The notes: a model not told the origin generated them from the sequence alone. A stretch of DNA of 61,137 bases from Welwitschia mirabilis (GCA_051453625.1 JBOZIK010000001.1:92779210-92840346); one strand, 5' to 3'. Positions 46,892-59,009 are shown, counted from the stretch's first letter. Made by a program: numbers and translations.

Positions 46892-49704
46892 TTTAAGGAT
46901 TTCTTAGGAAGTCTTTTAACACATTTGCTTATTTTAATCTTGTCTTATATTAATATTTTACCTTTGGAGATTTATCCTATTTTTCGAAATAAAATATGTA
47001 AGTGCATCACAAGCTAACTTATTTAATTCTTCCAAATCTAATCAGTTAGTCAATATTCATATGTGACACTTTCAATCCACTCTATCTCTGCCATAATCAC
47101 AAAAGACACTAGTAAACTAAGTAACATAATAACAATAGAGTACAATTGGCATAGAACTCAGAACTAACATGCAAAGTTGGAAGGATTACCATGGCCAATG
47201 ATAGAACTATGACCAGAAGTCATCTATCAAAAAGCCATTACTCTCAACTCTATAGTACTCTTCTACATGTGGGATCTACCAATGTGCAGAGAAATATGTG
47301 CAAGTAGTAATGGAGGTGCTTTCTTGAGGCTTTATTACTCATAATTATTATTATAAGGATGAATATGATGATTATTTAGATTAAGAATGGCCTTTTCCAC
47401 ATGATCTTCCATCATTACAGAACTCTACATTCTAGCAAGAAGATCATCACAACTGCGAAAATGATCATACCTGTCATCAATTTCAGATGTATAGATAAAG
47501 GGGAGAATGTAGAAAGGAATGAAGAAGGTTATTGAGGCTTTTTAAATAACACAGAAGGAGCACAAATAATAGGGATATTTATGCACTTGCAAAGCAGACA
47601 CCCTTACATAGAGTGTTTGTGTAAATGTAGTAAGATTTGGGTAGCATGAGTTATGCATGCGAATTCCATTAGAGGCACCATCAGTGGGGAAAGAGCTATA
47701 TTTACATTTATGCTTACCTGAAATTTTACATCCACTGAATCATAAGACATAATGCATTATCTTAATTTTATTTACCAAGGAGAAATTCATCTAATCAATT
47801 ATTTAATTAGTTCTTAATCAATGGATTTATATGATTGGGCCTATTTTACACTTGAGTGGATTGGCTATGTAATAATTTTATTTCAACATTAAAGTGAAAA
47901 TGGTTTTTAGATAAATAAGGTTAAAATATTAATTTGGTAATTTTTTATATATTTAGATTATATGTGATGGTTAGAATATCAATTTGGCCAAAGATAAAAG
48001 AGAGTTGGGAATGGTAATCATCCTCAACAGATTCGGAGAAGGCAGTAATAGAAGATTAGTAGAAATATTGATAGTTTACCTTTATAATTATTAATAGAGC
48101 CCATCTTCCATTGAAATTTTTAAAACTAAAACATACATGTAAACTTTTAATATTCATGATTGTGTTTTTAGTGGATACATAGTTTAGAATAGCTTCCTAT
48201 TTCTTGAAACAAGCTTCTTGTGTAGTTGTCACATTTATGTTGTTTTTGATAGGCTTTAATAATAAACTTTACAAATTATACTCTTAATCTACAGTTCATG
48301 TTAAGAATTCACTTTTACCTTCATAAAGAGATAATTGTATCTAATAAAGAAATAAATTAATAAGTGAATAGGTAAGTACTAAACCATTCTAGGTTAATGA
48401 TTACTTCATTATAAAATATTTTAGTAAAAATAAGTAGCTTATTTTTGTTAAAGAAGATATCTTCAAGATGACAAAGTTGTGAAAAAGGAGATGATGTATA
48501 TTGAGCACTTGAAAATGGTTGAGAAGTAATTATCTAATAAATTGTTAGATAACATTTGTTTTTTTTATGTTATACCAAGTTACTTATTTGGAAAAGATTT
48601 TTTATGTAATGATAGCTTGGATGTTGATGAGGGTGATACAGAAGATTTGACATAACTACATAACAATGATGCTTTGATGTTACTTAATCAATGACAAATG
48701 GAGTGTAGTAGCTCTATGTTCATTAGGGAATAGATGTATTATTAGGATGTTGTGACCTAGATCTATGGAAATGATGATTACAAGTTTGCAATAATGATGT
48801 TGATTTGTAGGTGATTTTATGGTCTACAGATACCACTTGTATTGTGTTTAGAATAATTTTGGTTTTGAAATAAAAAGAAATAAGCATGTTGAGGGAACTA
48901 AGAATTATCTTCAAAAAAAAAGGGAAAAAAATAAAAGAGAAAAAAGAAAAACAAGAAAATTTTGTTATACTTTTTGATAGTAGGATATGTTAGTATATTA
49001 TCTTTCCATTTATCTATATTAGTCTATCCTTGGATCTATTAGAAAAATTAGCCATCTGAGTAAAAAAAAAAAAAAAAGTAAAACAAGATTTGGCTTCAAT
49101 ATTAGAATACAAATGTAAGAAAACTTTAATAGAAGTATATTCAATTCATTTGCCATGAAAGTCATTTATCCATGAGAGCATCATCATCTATTACAATCAA
49201 ATGGAGTAGAAAAGACAATTGATAACAAAGGGAATGATACAAAAGAGAAAGAGAATTTATACAGGCTTGATCATTCTAAACTCAAAAGGTGATTAGTACT
49301 ATACTTATCATGATGATCAATATCATTGATTAACAAGTTTCTAGATAATATTTCAACTTATTCAACAATTTATATAGTGTTAAAAGAATATTTATTTGAC
49401 AAAATCTTGTCTAAGTGTTTCTTATATCAAGTCATTTTGAAGTTCTTTAGAGATAAATTTTGCATTAAATTCCAAATCTAGAAATCTAATATCTATGATT
49501 AAATAGTTAAGAAGTGAATATTCAACTAAACTATATATTTGAAGTTTTACCAATTAAGGAAGATAAATTCAACATTATAAAGTACAACAATTAGGAGAGA
49601 CAGAAGTAGAAGCTACTTGAGAATATAAAATAAACGTATTATATTGAAGAACTAATCTTTCTTATTCAAGTTTCAAGGATAAAATGTTTTAAGGGATGGA
49701 GAAA

Positions 49705-50519
49705 TATGATGTCCCAATTTTTCAAGTTATAAAACTTAGCCTAAGAATTATTTAAAAATTTTAATAAATAAAAATAAATAATGTAGTCTAATTTAATGTA
49801 TCACAGGCAAAAGGAATTATTATAAGTGGCTAAATATTTGGAGGTGATAAAAAGTTTATCTTAATGTTATTCTTTGCACATTATTTCTAAATATATCATC
49901 TTGATTAAGTTAAAATTAAATTCTTCTTTCTTATCATGATAAAAGCAGTGGCATGCTCTTGAAATTCTAGCATTTATTTCTTGATTTAGGAAGTTATCAG
50001 TAATGATTATTTTTAGAATTTAAAAGGACTATATATTATTACCAGCCCATCTTCGTTTTGCTTATGTTAAAGAATTTAATTTTTGTAGGGATCTTTTTAA
50101 TGATTATTATTTTGCAAAATAACTAGTTACTATTATGATGAAATATTATGCATGCAGTGGCTAGGCAAAGTAATGATTCAAGGTTATGAAATCATTACCA
50201 CTTATTCTTATGATGGTGTCTCTTTACATTCGTGTGCCTCTTCATACTCCCACATCTTCTTAGCGTAAATAGGACTTATTCTTGTATTTTCATATCTTTG
50301 AAAAAGCTTTTGGTATTGAATCTTGATGACTTCAAACTCAAAGCTTAAAAAACCTTAGAGCTTTGGAATCTTAAAAGAGTATTGAAGTCTTTAGAAATTA
50401 CAACCAAATTCAAGTATGGACCCATTTAATTCTTGTATCCTTGAGTGGTCTTATTCTTATATGCATCTTTATACATTTCTTTACTTGTATCACTATTTTG
50501 TTAATTTTACTTATAATCA
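49705..50519 (+). repeat. LTR-c of element Z, truncated
   Basis: TATGATGTCCCAATTTTTC onward aligns with LTR-a and LTR-b for about 815 bp, then stops at TTATAATCA, where a poly-T LINE end begins. Confidence 0.85.
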
Positions 50520-50711
50520 ATTTTTTTTTGAAAAATGATAAATAGATTATATTAATTCAAAAGGAGGATGATTCATAATATAGCTCAAGAGCTAGATTTT
50601 CAAGCATAATAGAAGTCTCTCTAATATTCAAACCCTCATACATTAGCATCTAATTTTGTCAATCTAGGTTTTGGGTTTCAATTAGAAATAAGTTAAATAC
50701 TAGCATATCCC
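50520..50711 (-). mobile_element. LINE 3' end, interrupted by element E
   Basis: Poly-T followed by GAAAAATGATAAATAGATTA and TATTAATTCAAAA resembles the 3' ends of the LINEs at 3584 and 5908 (poly-T, GAAAA, then TATTAA). It is probably a minus-strand LINE tail inserted in LTR-c. Element E is inserted in it, and the rest may continue at 60872. Confidence 0.5.
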
Positions 50712-50879
50712 TATTAAATTATTATTTTCTAATTAATTTCAAACTACTATTTTCTAAGTAGAAAAGTATGTTGTATCTTGAATAGAAAATATTAATCATT
50801 TGCAGGTTAGAAGCTGAAGTACTTTATGCCATATTTTAATTTTAACACTTGTCAAATTTTGATATCCTCTTAAAAGATT

Positions 50880-51480
50880 GACCAGACTTCTAAGGGATCA
50901 ACCGCATCTAAAGTAAACACACAAAAGTAAACTGAATTCAGATGGATTGATTGGACATTTGAGGGTCGACTAGAGCTATGAACTTGAGCACTAGTGCTTC
51001 TTAACTAATCCTCAAAGGATTAACTGAACATCTGAGAGTTTGATCGGACTAGAGTACTATGCATCTAGTACTTCATAGCCGATGGTCAAGGGGGCGATAG
51101 GATATTTGAGGGGTTAACTAGATCTAAGCACTATGCATCTGATACTTCCCAACTGATCATCAAGGAATCAACTAGATACCTAAGGGGTTGAAATTGAGTG
51201 TTAATACTTCATAGCTAATCAGCAAGGGATCGACTGGATTCCTGAGGGGTTGATCTTACCTAGAGCAGAAAACTGTGATTAATTTTATCTATACCAATTG
51301 GATGACCAAATAGATATGTGGGCAACTATATTAGTAATCAACTAGACTATTAGTGGCTGACCAGACATGGAGCCATAAAAAATTGAATCAATCAAAAGAA
51401 CATAAGGGCGACCGATTTAATGACAGCACCATGTGGGGTTGACTAGATTCTTGAGGAGTTGATCGGCCATGACAAAAACA
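50880..51480. repeat. GATCGAC-rich repeat array in the E 5' LTR
   Basis: Degenerate units of about 70-100 bp alternate GGATCGACTAGAT-like and TGAGGGGTTGACC-like words with GTACTTCATAGC-like spacers. The array recurs in the 3' LTR (59660-60195), and similar words occur after pol (57630-57760). Confidence 0.7.
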
Positions 51481-51560
51481 TAAATTTTTGTAGCCATTAG
51501 ATATTAATTTTATGTTCATGAAAGATCTTATTACTTATATAAAACCTAAAAGTCTTCCAT

Positions 51561-51567
51561 TATATAT
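51561..51567 (+). promoter_or_regulatory. TATA box of the E 5' LTR
   Basis: TATATAT in TCTTCCATTATATATTGC. The counterpart in the 3' LTR is at 60281. It lies in the middle of the LTR, as expected for a U3 promoter. Confidence 0.6.
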
Positions 51568-52153
51568 TGCTAAGGTAAAAAATCATTGTACTAAACTTTT
51601 AAATCTTTTGGATTTTTTATTATACTTGTTTGACATTTCGTTTTTGACTAAAGATGAATTAAGAAATATGGTATCTTTGCATACATGATTAGATCTGTAG
51701 CACTCTGTGTTTTTAGATTGTACCATGTTCTGAAGAAGTTCTTCAATACTTTCATTGATCCAAAGATCAAGTAATACCTATGCATTTGGGCATACTATCA
51801 TCACTTCTATTCTTTGCTATAAAAGGTTGAGACAGAGAATTTGGAAAAAGTATATTTGTAAAGGTTATAAGTGAACCTACAATACCTAGAAGAGATTAAT
51901 GGAGATCCAGATCAGGATTGAATAGAAGCTAATCATTAAGAGTGAAGCAGGGGATTTTCCCAAACCACTATAAATCTTGTGTACTTCTGGTTGGTATTTT
52001 TGTTCTTTCTATTATTTCATTTTTTCAGAATAGTTTTAGTTTTCTTTTACAAGTTTTTAGTGTTTCATTTCAAGTAAAGTTAATATTTGTGAATTTATTT
52101 GAATAATTTTTAGAAATATATTCACCCCTCTCTAGGGTTCTTAATCTTACATT

Positions 52154-52167
52154 TGGTATTAAAGATT
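52154..52167 (+). other. Primer-binding site of element E (degenerate)
   Basis: TGGTATTAAAGATT, two bases after the LTR end ACA. It resembles TGGTATCAGAGC. Confidence 0.75.
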
Positions 52168-52216
52168 CATTGAGTCAGTGTTAAGATCCTAATAGGTCTA
52201 GATTCTAGAACCTAAA

Positions 52217-53720
52217 AATAAGTAACCCATCTGATGGTCTTTCCATTGGTCATCCATCTATATCTGATGGATCAAACTATGCTTATTGGAAAGTCTAAAT
52301 GTGAATCTTCCTTAAATCCTTATATGCTGAAATCAAAGAGATTATTTACAATGGATATACTATGCCTACTTTAAGGAAAACTGATGTCAATAATAATACC
52401 ATGTTAGTTCTAAAAACCCAATATGAATGAACTCCCACTGATAGATCCAAAGTAATCATAGACATCCATGCTCTTAATGTATTTTGTGTAGACAAATTCA
52501 AATGGATTGTAAATTGTGAACATGCAAAAGAGGCATGATATATTCTTAAAGTTGTACATAAAGGAACATACAATGTCAAACAAGTCAAACTCTAAATGCT
52601 TATCTCAAAATTTGAAGACATTAATATGGATGAAGAGGAAACTTTATAGAAATTCTTTGCTAGGCTTACTAACATCATAAAATCCATAGCCAGTCTAGGT
52701 CAAAGATTGGATGAAGCAGAAGTGGTTTGAAAAGTGCTAAGATCCCTTCCAAAGAGATTTGAACCAAAAGTCACAGTAATTGAAGAAAGCAAGGATATCA
52801 ACATGATAGATCTAGAAGAACTATAATGTAATTCGTAAATATATGAATTAAAATTTTCTAAATATAAGAAAAAAGGTATTTCTTTGAAGTGTGTATAGGA
52901 AGAGTACAAGTCAGAGAAATTAGATGAACATCTAGATGATGATGAAGTTGCTCTCCTAGCAAGAAGATTTAAGAAATTTTCTCACAAAAGAAGGAATGAA
53001 GGTAAGCCAAGTAGAGGTATAAGAAGAGCATACTTAAAGTATATAAAGGATTAAGACAAAAGAAAATAGATCAAATGCTATGCATGTAAAGGCTTTAGAC
53101 ACATGGCAAATGAGTATCTGAACAACAAGAGAGAATAAATAAAATTAAAGACATCTTCATTTGTTATAACATGGGATGATATAGATGAGGATGATGATAG
53201 TAGTTCAGGTTAAGATTCTGATGGAGATAGAAGACTATTTTTCATGGTAATTGTGCCTTTATTATAGAACTTACCCAGCACATTTAAACTTGATGATTTG
53301 CATGTCATTAAAGAAGATCAAGATGAGCTCAAGGATACCTATTAGGAACTGTACTTGGAGTGTCAAAAGTTGGCAAAACATATAAATGATCTATACAATA
53401 TTATAAAATCTCTGACTAAAGAAAAGGAGGAAATGAAATCAAAATACAAAATGATCAAATCTAAAAATTTCGATCTTGTACTATAGGTGAAAGATTTATC
53501 TCATTTTGTCAATAAATTTTCTAATGGTTTAACTAAATTAAAACAAATAGTTAAAATCTAAAAAGTAGCTCATGATAAGTCTGGTATTGGTTTCATTCCC
53601 CAAAAAAAGGCTACAAAGTCAGTAAAATCGGGTAGCTTGGAAAAATAAGTTTATTTCTAAAGTTACTTGTCATTTCTATGGTAATTTATGTCATTCAAAA
53701 CTATTTTGCAATGCTAGAAA
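52217..53720 (+). pseudogene. Gag relic of element E
   Basis: Gag packages the element RNA. The N-terminal part reads SDGLSIGHPSISDGSNYAYW, the start typical of copia gag (UBN2/DUF4219 type). Then come RSKVIIDIHALNVF, FEDINMDEEETL and SLGQRLDEAEVV. A zinc knuckle is at 53076-53117 (CYACKGFRHMANEY, last Cys now Tyr). An acidic run follows (WDDIDEDDDSSSG), then a Lys/Glu-rich coiled-coil-like stretch near 53310-53490 (SLTKEKEEMKSKYKMIK). A second knuckle-like motif (CHFYGNLCHSKLFC) is near 53668-53709. The acidic run and coiled coil after the knuckle fit Sirevirus gag. Several stops. Confidence 0.85.
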
Positions 53721-54483
53721 ATTAAGGTTATTTTCAAATTTAGTTACTTCATTTCCATTTAAATTTATTTCAAAAGGAGGTATACCACATCAGTCTAAAA
53801 GGACTAAGTGGGTGAAAGCTAATGATTTAAAAAGTCTCTTAATTCAAATAGCTTTCAAGGTTTCAAATGGTAGTAGCTAGTATTTGGACAGTGGGTTCTC
53901 ATAAAATATGATAGGAGACAAATCCAGGTTTAAATAGTTAAGTGATTTTGATAGAGGAAAAGTTACTTTTAGTAACAATGGAAGAGTAAAAATCAAAGGT
54001 ATTGGAAGCATTAGTGGAGGTAACTTACCTAGAATAAATCAAGTTTTATATGTAAATGATTTAAAGTATAATTTACTAAGTATTAGCCAAATTTATGACA
54101 AAGGTTACAAGGTCATTTTTGATAGGTATAAATGTGAAATTTTTCATGGCAAAACAAATAATGTTATCCTTAAAGCAAATAGAATAGACAATGTTTATAG
54201 CATAGATCAATTGTTTTCCCCTTATTATTTTTGTCATGTTGCTTAAAAAGAGCTTTGGCATAAATGTTTAGGTTATATTAATTATGATCAATTAAGAAAG
54301 ATTATTTATAAAGAAATTATCAAAGGTATTCCAAAAATAAATGTTGAAAAACATGGTTTATGTGATGCATGCCAAAAGGAAAAACAAAGAAGAACTTCAC
54401 ATAAGAGTAAAAACCAAGTTTCACAACTATGCCACTAGAGCTCATTCATATGTACTTGGTAGATCTTGTTTAAACTCAAAGTT

Positions 54484-54583
54484 NNNNNNNNNNNNNNNNN
54501 NNNNNNNNNNNNNNNNNNNNNNNNNNNNNNNNNNNNNNNNNNNNNNNNNNNNNNNNNNNNNNNNNNNNNNNNNNNNNNNNNNN
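54484..54583. other. Assembly gap (100 N) inside E pol
   Basis: It separates two diverged copies of the protease to pre-integrase block (53940-54480 and 54584-55090). Confidence 0.95.
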
Positions 54584-55090
54584 GAAGTTACTTTTGGTGA
54601 TAACGGAAGAGAAAAAATCAAGGGTATCAGAAGCATCGGTAGAGATAACTTACCTAGAATAAATGAAGTTTTATATGTAAATTAATTAAAGCATAATTTA
54701 CTCAGTATTAGCCAAATTTGTGACAAAGGCCATAAGGTCATTTTTTATAGTTCTAAATATGAAGTTAGGCATGGAAAAACAAATGATATTATTCTCAAAT
54801 CAAATAGAATAGATAATGTTTACAACATAGATCAATTATTTTCTGCTTGTTATTTTTTTAATGTTAATTAAAAAGAGCTTTGGCATAAACATTTAGGTCA
54901 TGTTAATTTCGATCATTTGAAAACTATTATTAGAAAATAAATTTTCAAAGGTATTTCTAAAATAAATGTTGAAAAACATGGTTTTTGTGATGTGTGCTAA
55001 AAGAAAAAATAAATAAGAACATCACACAAGAGTAACTATGCCTTTAGAACTCATTCATATGGACTTAGTAAGTCCCACTTAAACTCAAAG
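54584..55090 (+). repeat. Second, diverged copy of the pre-integrase block
   Basis: From GAAGTTACTTTTGGTGATAA on it aligns with 53958-54480 (GTTACTTTTAGTAACAATGG). It keeps LPRINEVLYVN, NLLSISQICDKGHKVIF and GKTND against LPRINQVLYVN, NLLSISQIYDKGYKVIF and GKTNN. The differences are too many for an assembly echo of one locus. Confidence 0.8.
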
Positions 55091-55152
55091 TTTAGGAGGT
55101 ACATGATATTTTCTTACTATGGTTGATGATTTCTCTAGATATACATGGGTTG

Positions 55153-55252
55153 NNNNNNNNNNNNNNNNNNNNNNNNNNNNNNNNNNNNNNNNNNNNNNNN
55201 NNNNNNNNNNNNNNNNNNNNNNNNNNNNNNNNNNNNNNNNNNNNNNNNNNNN
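55153..55252. other. Assembly gap (100 N) with duplicated flanks
   Basis: The 42 bases before it (TTCTTACTATGGTTGATGAT...) are repeated exactly after it, and most of them once more at 55295-55329. Confidence 0.95.
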
Positions 55253-57308
55253 TTCTTACTATGGTTGATGATTTCTCTAGATATACATGGGTTGTATGGT
55301 TGATGATTTCTCTAGATATACATGGGGTGTATTTCTTTTAAAAAAATCTAAAACTTATAAATACTAGATTGAGATATGTAATAAAATTCAAAACAAGAAA
55401 GGCTATACCATAAAGAAAATAAGAGTGATCAGAGTGGTGAATTTAAAAATCATTTATTTAATAACTATTGCATTGACGACAACATTAATCACCAATTTTC
55501 AGCCCCTAAAATACCATAACAAAATGGTATTGCTAAAAGAAAGAATAGAGTTCTCCAAGATACGGCAAGAACTATGTTAAATAACAATGAGGTTCCAAAA
55601 TATTTTTGGGCTGAATTTGTTAGTAATGCATGTTATATCATAAACAGATTTTATCTTAGACCTGATATAGATAAAACTCCTTATGACTTGTAAAAAGGAA
55701 GACAACCAAATGTTTCTTATTTTAAATTCTTTTGAAGTAAATGTTATGTGCTAAAAATAGAAAACATTTAAGCAAATTTAAATCTAAAGCTGATGAAGCT
55801 ACATTTTTGGGATATTCAACTAGAAGTAGAGCTTATCGTGTTTTCAATAAGAGAAGTTTAACTGTGAAATAATCAATAAATGTACAAACTAATAATGTTG
55901 ATATAAGTCTTATTTATTCAAATTATAAGAAAGACATATCTCCAAGTACCCCCACAACTAAACAAATGTCTACTGAAAAAGAAGAAGCTCCTATAAAGGA
56001 ATTCATAATTAAAAAGTACAAAAAGATAAAAGATCACCCTTTAGGGTCTATTATTGGAGAAGTTAGCTCAAAGATAAAGACAAGAAGATCTATGAAGAAT
56101 TTTTATGCCCACAATTTTTATGTTTCTCAAATAAAACGTAAGAAATTTGAAGAAGTTAAATCCCATGAAGAATGGATGATGGTCGTGCAAGATGAATTAC
56201 AACGATTTAAAAGACATAATGTTGGAAAGCTTATAGAAAGACCAAAAGATAAAAATATCATGAGGAGTAAGTAGATCCTTAAGAAAAAATGTGATGAAGA
56301 AAATAATATTATTGAAAAATAAATCAAGATTAGTAGCATAAGGTTATAACCAAATAGAAGATATTGATGTAGGTGATACATTTGCTCTAGTGGTAAGGCT
56401 TGATGGCATTAGAATGTTTTTATCATTTGCACCCATTAAAAATTTCAAAGTTTATCAAATGGATGTAAAGAGTGCATTTTTAAATAAAACCTTAAATAAA
56501 TAAGTATATGTATAACAACCACAAGGAATTGTAGATCCGCATAAAACTGATCATGTTTATAGGCTTAAGAAAGCTTTGTATGGGTTGAAGAAAGCTCTAA
56601 GAGCTTGGTATAAAAAGTTAGCTACATTTCTCAATGATGATGGTTATATCCATGGAAAAATAGATAAGACTTTAGTTGTTAAGAACTTGAAAAAGGATTT
56701 TATCATTATACAAATTTATGTGAATGATATCATATTTGGTGCTTCTAATGAACCTTTATCAAAAGAATTTGCAATTATTATGACAACACATTTTGAGATG
56801 AGCATGCTTGGTGAAGTGAAAATATTTCTTAGATTATAGATTGAGCAAATAAGAAATGGAATTTTTATCTCTTGATTTAAATATGCAAAAGATTTAATCA
56901 AATGTTTTGGACTGGAGAATGCTAAAATAACTGATACTCCCATGTCAACATCTTGTAAAGTCAATTTGGATGAAAATGAAAAAATCAATAGATCAGAAGC
57001 TTTATAGGAGTATGATTGAAGGTTTATTATACTTGACTGCAAGTAGATCTGATATAATATTTGGTGTTTATGTATATACAAGGTACCAAACCTAACTGAA
57101 AAAATCATACTTACAAGTAGTAAAAAGAATAATTAGATATATAAAAGGAACATGTAATTATGGTTGATGGTATCTAACTAAGACATCTTTTGAGCTTACA
57201 TGATTTAGTGATATAGATTGGGTTGGAGGTAAGGATGCTAGAAAGAGCACAAGTGGGATGGAAAGTAAAAAACAAAAGTCAACCTTCCTTTTAATAGTAA
57301 AAGTCGAG

Positions 57309-57344
57309 NNNNNNNNNNNNNNNNNNNNNNNNNNNNNNNNNNNN
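57309..57344. other. Assembly gap (36 N)
   Basis: Within the RNase H relic of element E, just after the KSTSG motif region. Confidence 0.95.
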
Positions 57345-57625
57345 TGGATGAAGGAAATGCTAAAGAACTTTGATGTAATTTTTTGAATAGGTTTCTATTT
57401 TTTTCTGATAATACTAGTGCAATAAACATTTCTGGAAATCCTATTCAGCACTCTAGAACTAAGCACATTAAACTAAAACATCATTTTTTAAGCGATCAAG
57501 TTAAAAAAGGAAATATTACTATGGATTTTATTAGTATAGATCGTCAACTTGCAGATATCTTTATCAAATCGCTAAATTTTGATATTCAAAATGATCTAAG
57601 GGTTATCTTATCATCCTCTAGCTAA

Positions 57626-57956
57626 CTACAAGGTGGCCGACCAGATCTATGATTTAGTCGACCAGAGGTTCTCAGTTAACTGGCCTAAAAGCCCAGTCAC
57701 CTAGACCCTAATAACTATGATCTATGTTTCGACGGGTTGACAGGAACTTAAACCAGCTAACCAGACCTATGGGATTATGGTATGGAAGATTCATCAGTAA
57801 ACCCAATTTATTTATTAAAAATCAACCTAATCTACCTTCTTTTTAAAATCAAGTGAAGCACAAAGCCTTTTCATTATTCTCTAGCCACTTGTCTCCTTTA
57901 GATCTAGCGATTCTCTCAAATTTTTCTTATCTTTAAGCTCCTATCAAGTGGTTGCA
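57626..57956 (+). other. Spacer between E pol and the third ORF
   Basis: No frame is recognised. The first 140 bases carry GGCCGACCAGAT and GTCGACCAGAGG words like those of the LTR array. The rest is pyrimidine-rich leader before the ATG at 57957. Confidence 0.5.
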
Positions 57957-59009
57957 ATGGCTAAGGGACCTTCTAGAATAAGAAAAAAAGATGTTACCAG
58001 TAGAGATCCTTCTTATTTATACTAGGGCATGTTTAATGAAGTTTTAGATAAGTTCTAAGAGAAGTTTGAGAAGAAGCCAATTTGCTAGGAAAGATTTGTT
58101 ACTACTTTAGAGTTAAGGGAGCTTAGAGATGTGGTATAACTCCTATGAGATGTGAATCTATCCTATTTTATTGATATTTTAAGTCCTGCTTATCCTTTTC
58201 TTATTAGGATGTTTTATTATAATGCTTCTTACAATGCTAATACTAGAACCCTTAAAACCCTCATTTTGGGAAAGAAGATAAAGGTGACCACAAACTACAT
58301 TGCAACCATTATTAATATTATAAGAGGAGACTATGAGAAGTTTTTGCCTCTTCGTGATCCCATGGAAGACAAAGCAGAGATCACAAGAGAGTTTTATGGT
58401 AAGTTTCATAGTTAAAAGCATACTATTTCTACTTCTTTGCTTATTCCAAAGTACAACGTTTTTCATTTAGTTTTTACCTATTATTTTTTGCCTTTGGTGG
58501 GTCATCGTGATGAGGCCTCTAACTATAAGGCCTATTTGATGTACTTGGTAGGTACTAGGCATTCCATTGATGACCTTGACATTATACTAAAGAATATGAT
58601 TTCTTAGTTGGAGAATCACAGAACTAGGGCTCTATCCTACTTTCTGTTGATTACAAATTTTTCCCATTATTATTAAGTTATGTTTTATCCAAAGCTTTAA
58701 ATCCTTAATCCCATATCACCCATTGGACATGCGACGTTGTCTCACATGCATATATTTATTAGATTTAAGAAGTTCTCTAAATCTCCTTCTCTCAAAAAAT
58801 CCACACTAGAAGAGACTATTTCATACTTAAAGTGAATTGACTCTCATATCAAGCACATAAAAGAATCTCTAATTGCAACTTGGTATGAGATTACTAACAC
58901 TTCAGAGGAAGTCAGAAGCTCATCGCGGAAAGCAACTAAAGAAGAGGAAGAGGAAGAATATGGTTCTGAAGAAGAATTAGAAGAGGAGAAAGCAAAGGAA
59001 TCTGACTAA
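57957..59009 (+). pseudogene. Third ORF of element E (plant transposon protein family, env position)
   Basis: A single frame of 351 codons from ATG to TAA, interrupted by about ten in-frame stops but without net frameshift. It begins MAKGPSRIRKK. Recognisable pieces are ERFVTTLELRELRDVV, then DVNLSYFIDILSPAYPFLIR, then FYYNASYNANTRTLKTLILG, then GHRDEASNYKAYLMYLVGTR. It ends with an acidic tail (EEEEEEYGSEEELEEE). From memory this resembles the family annotated as putative plant transposon protein (PF20167), often found downstream of pol in Sirevirus-like copia elements. The function is not established; the position is that of the env-like gene in some Sireviruses. No signal peptide or clear membrane anchor is visible. 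Confidence 0.75.

Larger units (their letters stand above)
43770..49704 (+). other. Internal region b of element Z
   Basis: Homologous to internal region a, but with an additional 1.3 kb at 43852-45150. Protein-level similarity persists near 47560-47740 (GIFMHLQSRHPYIE, then VMHANSIRGTISGE) against 38820-38960. No named domain. It ends with AAGGGATGGAGAAA before LTR-c. Confidence 0.6.
34066..50519 (+). mobile_element. Element Z: gypsy-like retrotransposon in tandem LTR-int-LTR-int-LTR form
   Basis: Three copies of a 2.3-kb LTR (34066, 40827/41412 and 49705 onward) alternate with two related internal regions (36383-40826 and 43755-49704). The LTR starts TGTCACATCCCAA and ends CTTACA. A near-perfect tRNA-Met primer site follows the first two, and AAGGGATGGAGAAA precedes the second and third. 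This is what unequal recombination between LTRs of adjacent copies produces. No RT or integrase was recognised, so the lineage is inferred only from the LTR start and primer site. The third LTR is cut by a LINE end at 50520. Confidence 0.75.
50712..52151 (+). repeat. 5' LTR of element E
   Basis: About 1.44 kb, from TATTAAATTATTATTT to AATCTTACA. It matches 59505-60871 along its length, for example GAAAATATTAATCATTTGCA against GAAAATATTGATCATTTATA, and CAAGTAATACCTATGCATTT in both. Confidence 0.9.
53850..57625 (+). pseudogene. Pol relic of element E: protease, integrase, RT, RNase H
   Basis: Domains appear in copia order. The protease DSG triad is at 53887-53895 (YLDSGFS). GAG-pre-integrase and the integrase zinc motif (ELWHKCLGYI, CDACQK) are at 53940-54410, repeated in diverged form at 54584-55080. 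The integrase core begins LTMVDDFSRYTWV, with a GIAKRKNR / FWAEFVSNACYIINR stretch at about 55520-55660. RT has YQMDVKSAFLN (56453) and KKALYGLKKALRAWYKK. The active-site YVDD has become YVND (56717-56728). RNase H has FSDIDWVGGKDARKSTSG near 57195-57255 and ends with KHIKLKHHFLSDQVKKG. Three N-gaps and many stops; inactive. Confidence 0.92.

Noticed and set aside
58179-58466. Minus-strand 95-codon ORF opposite the E third ORF
   Set aside because: The plus strand has a 351-codon frame with recognisable family blocks; the antisense frame is a shadow.
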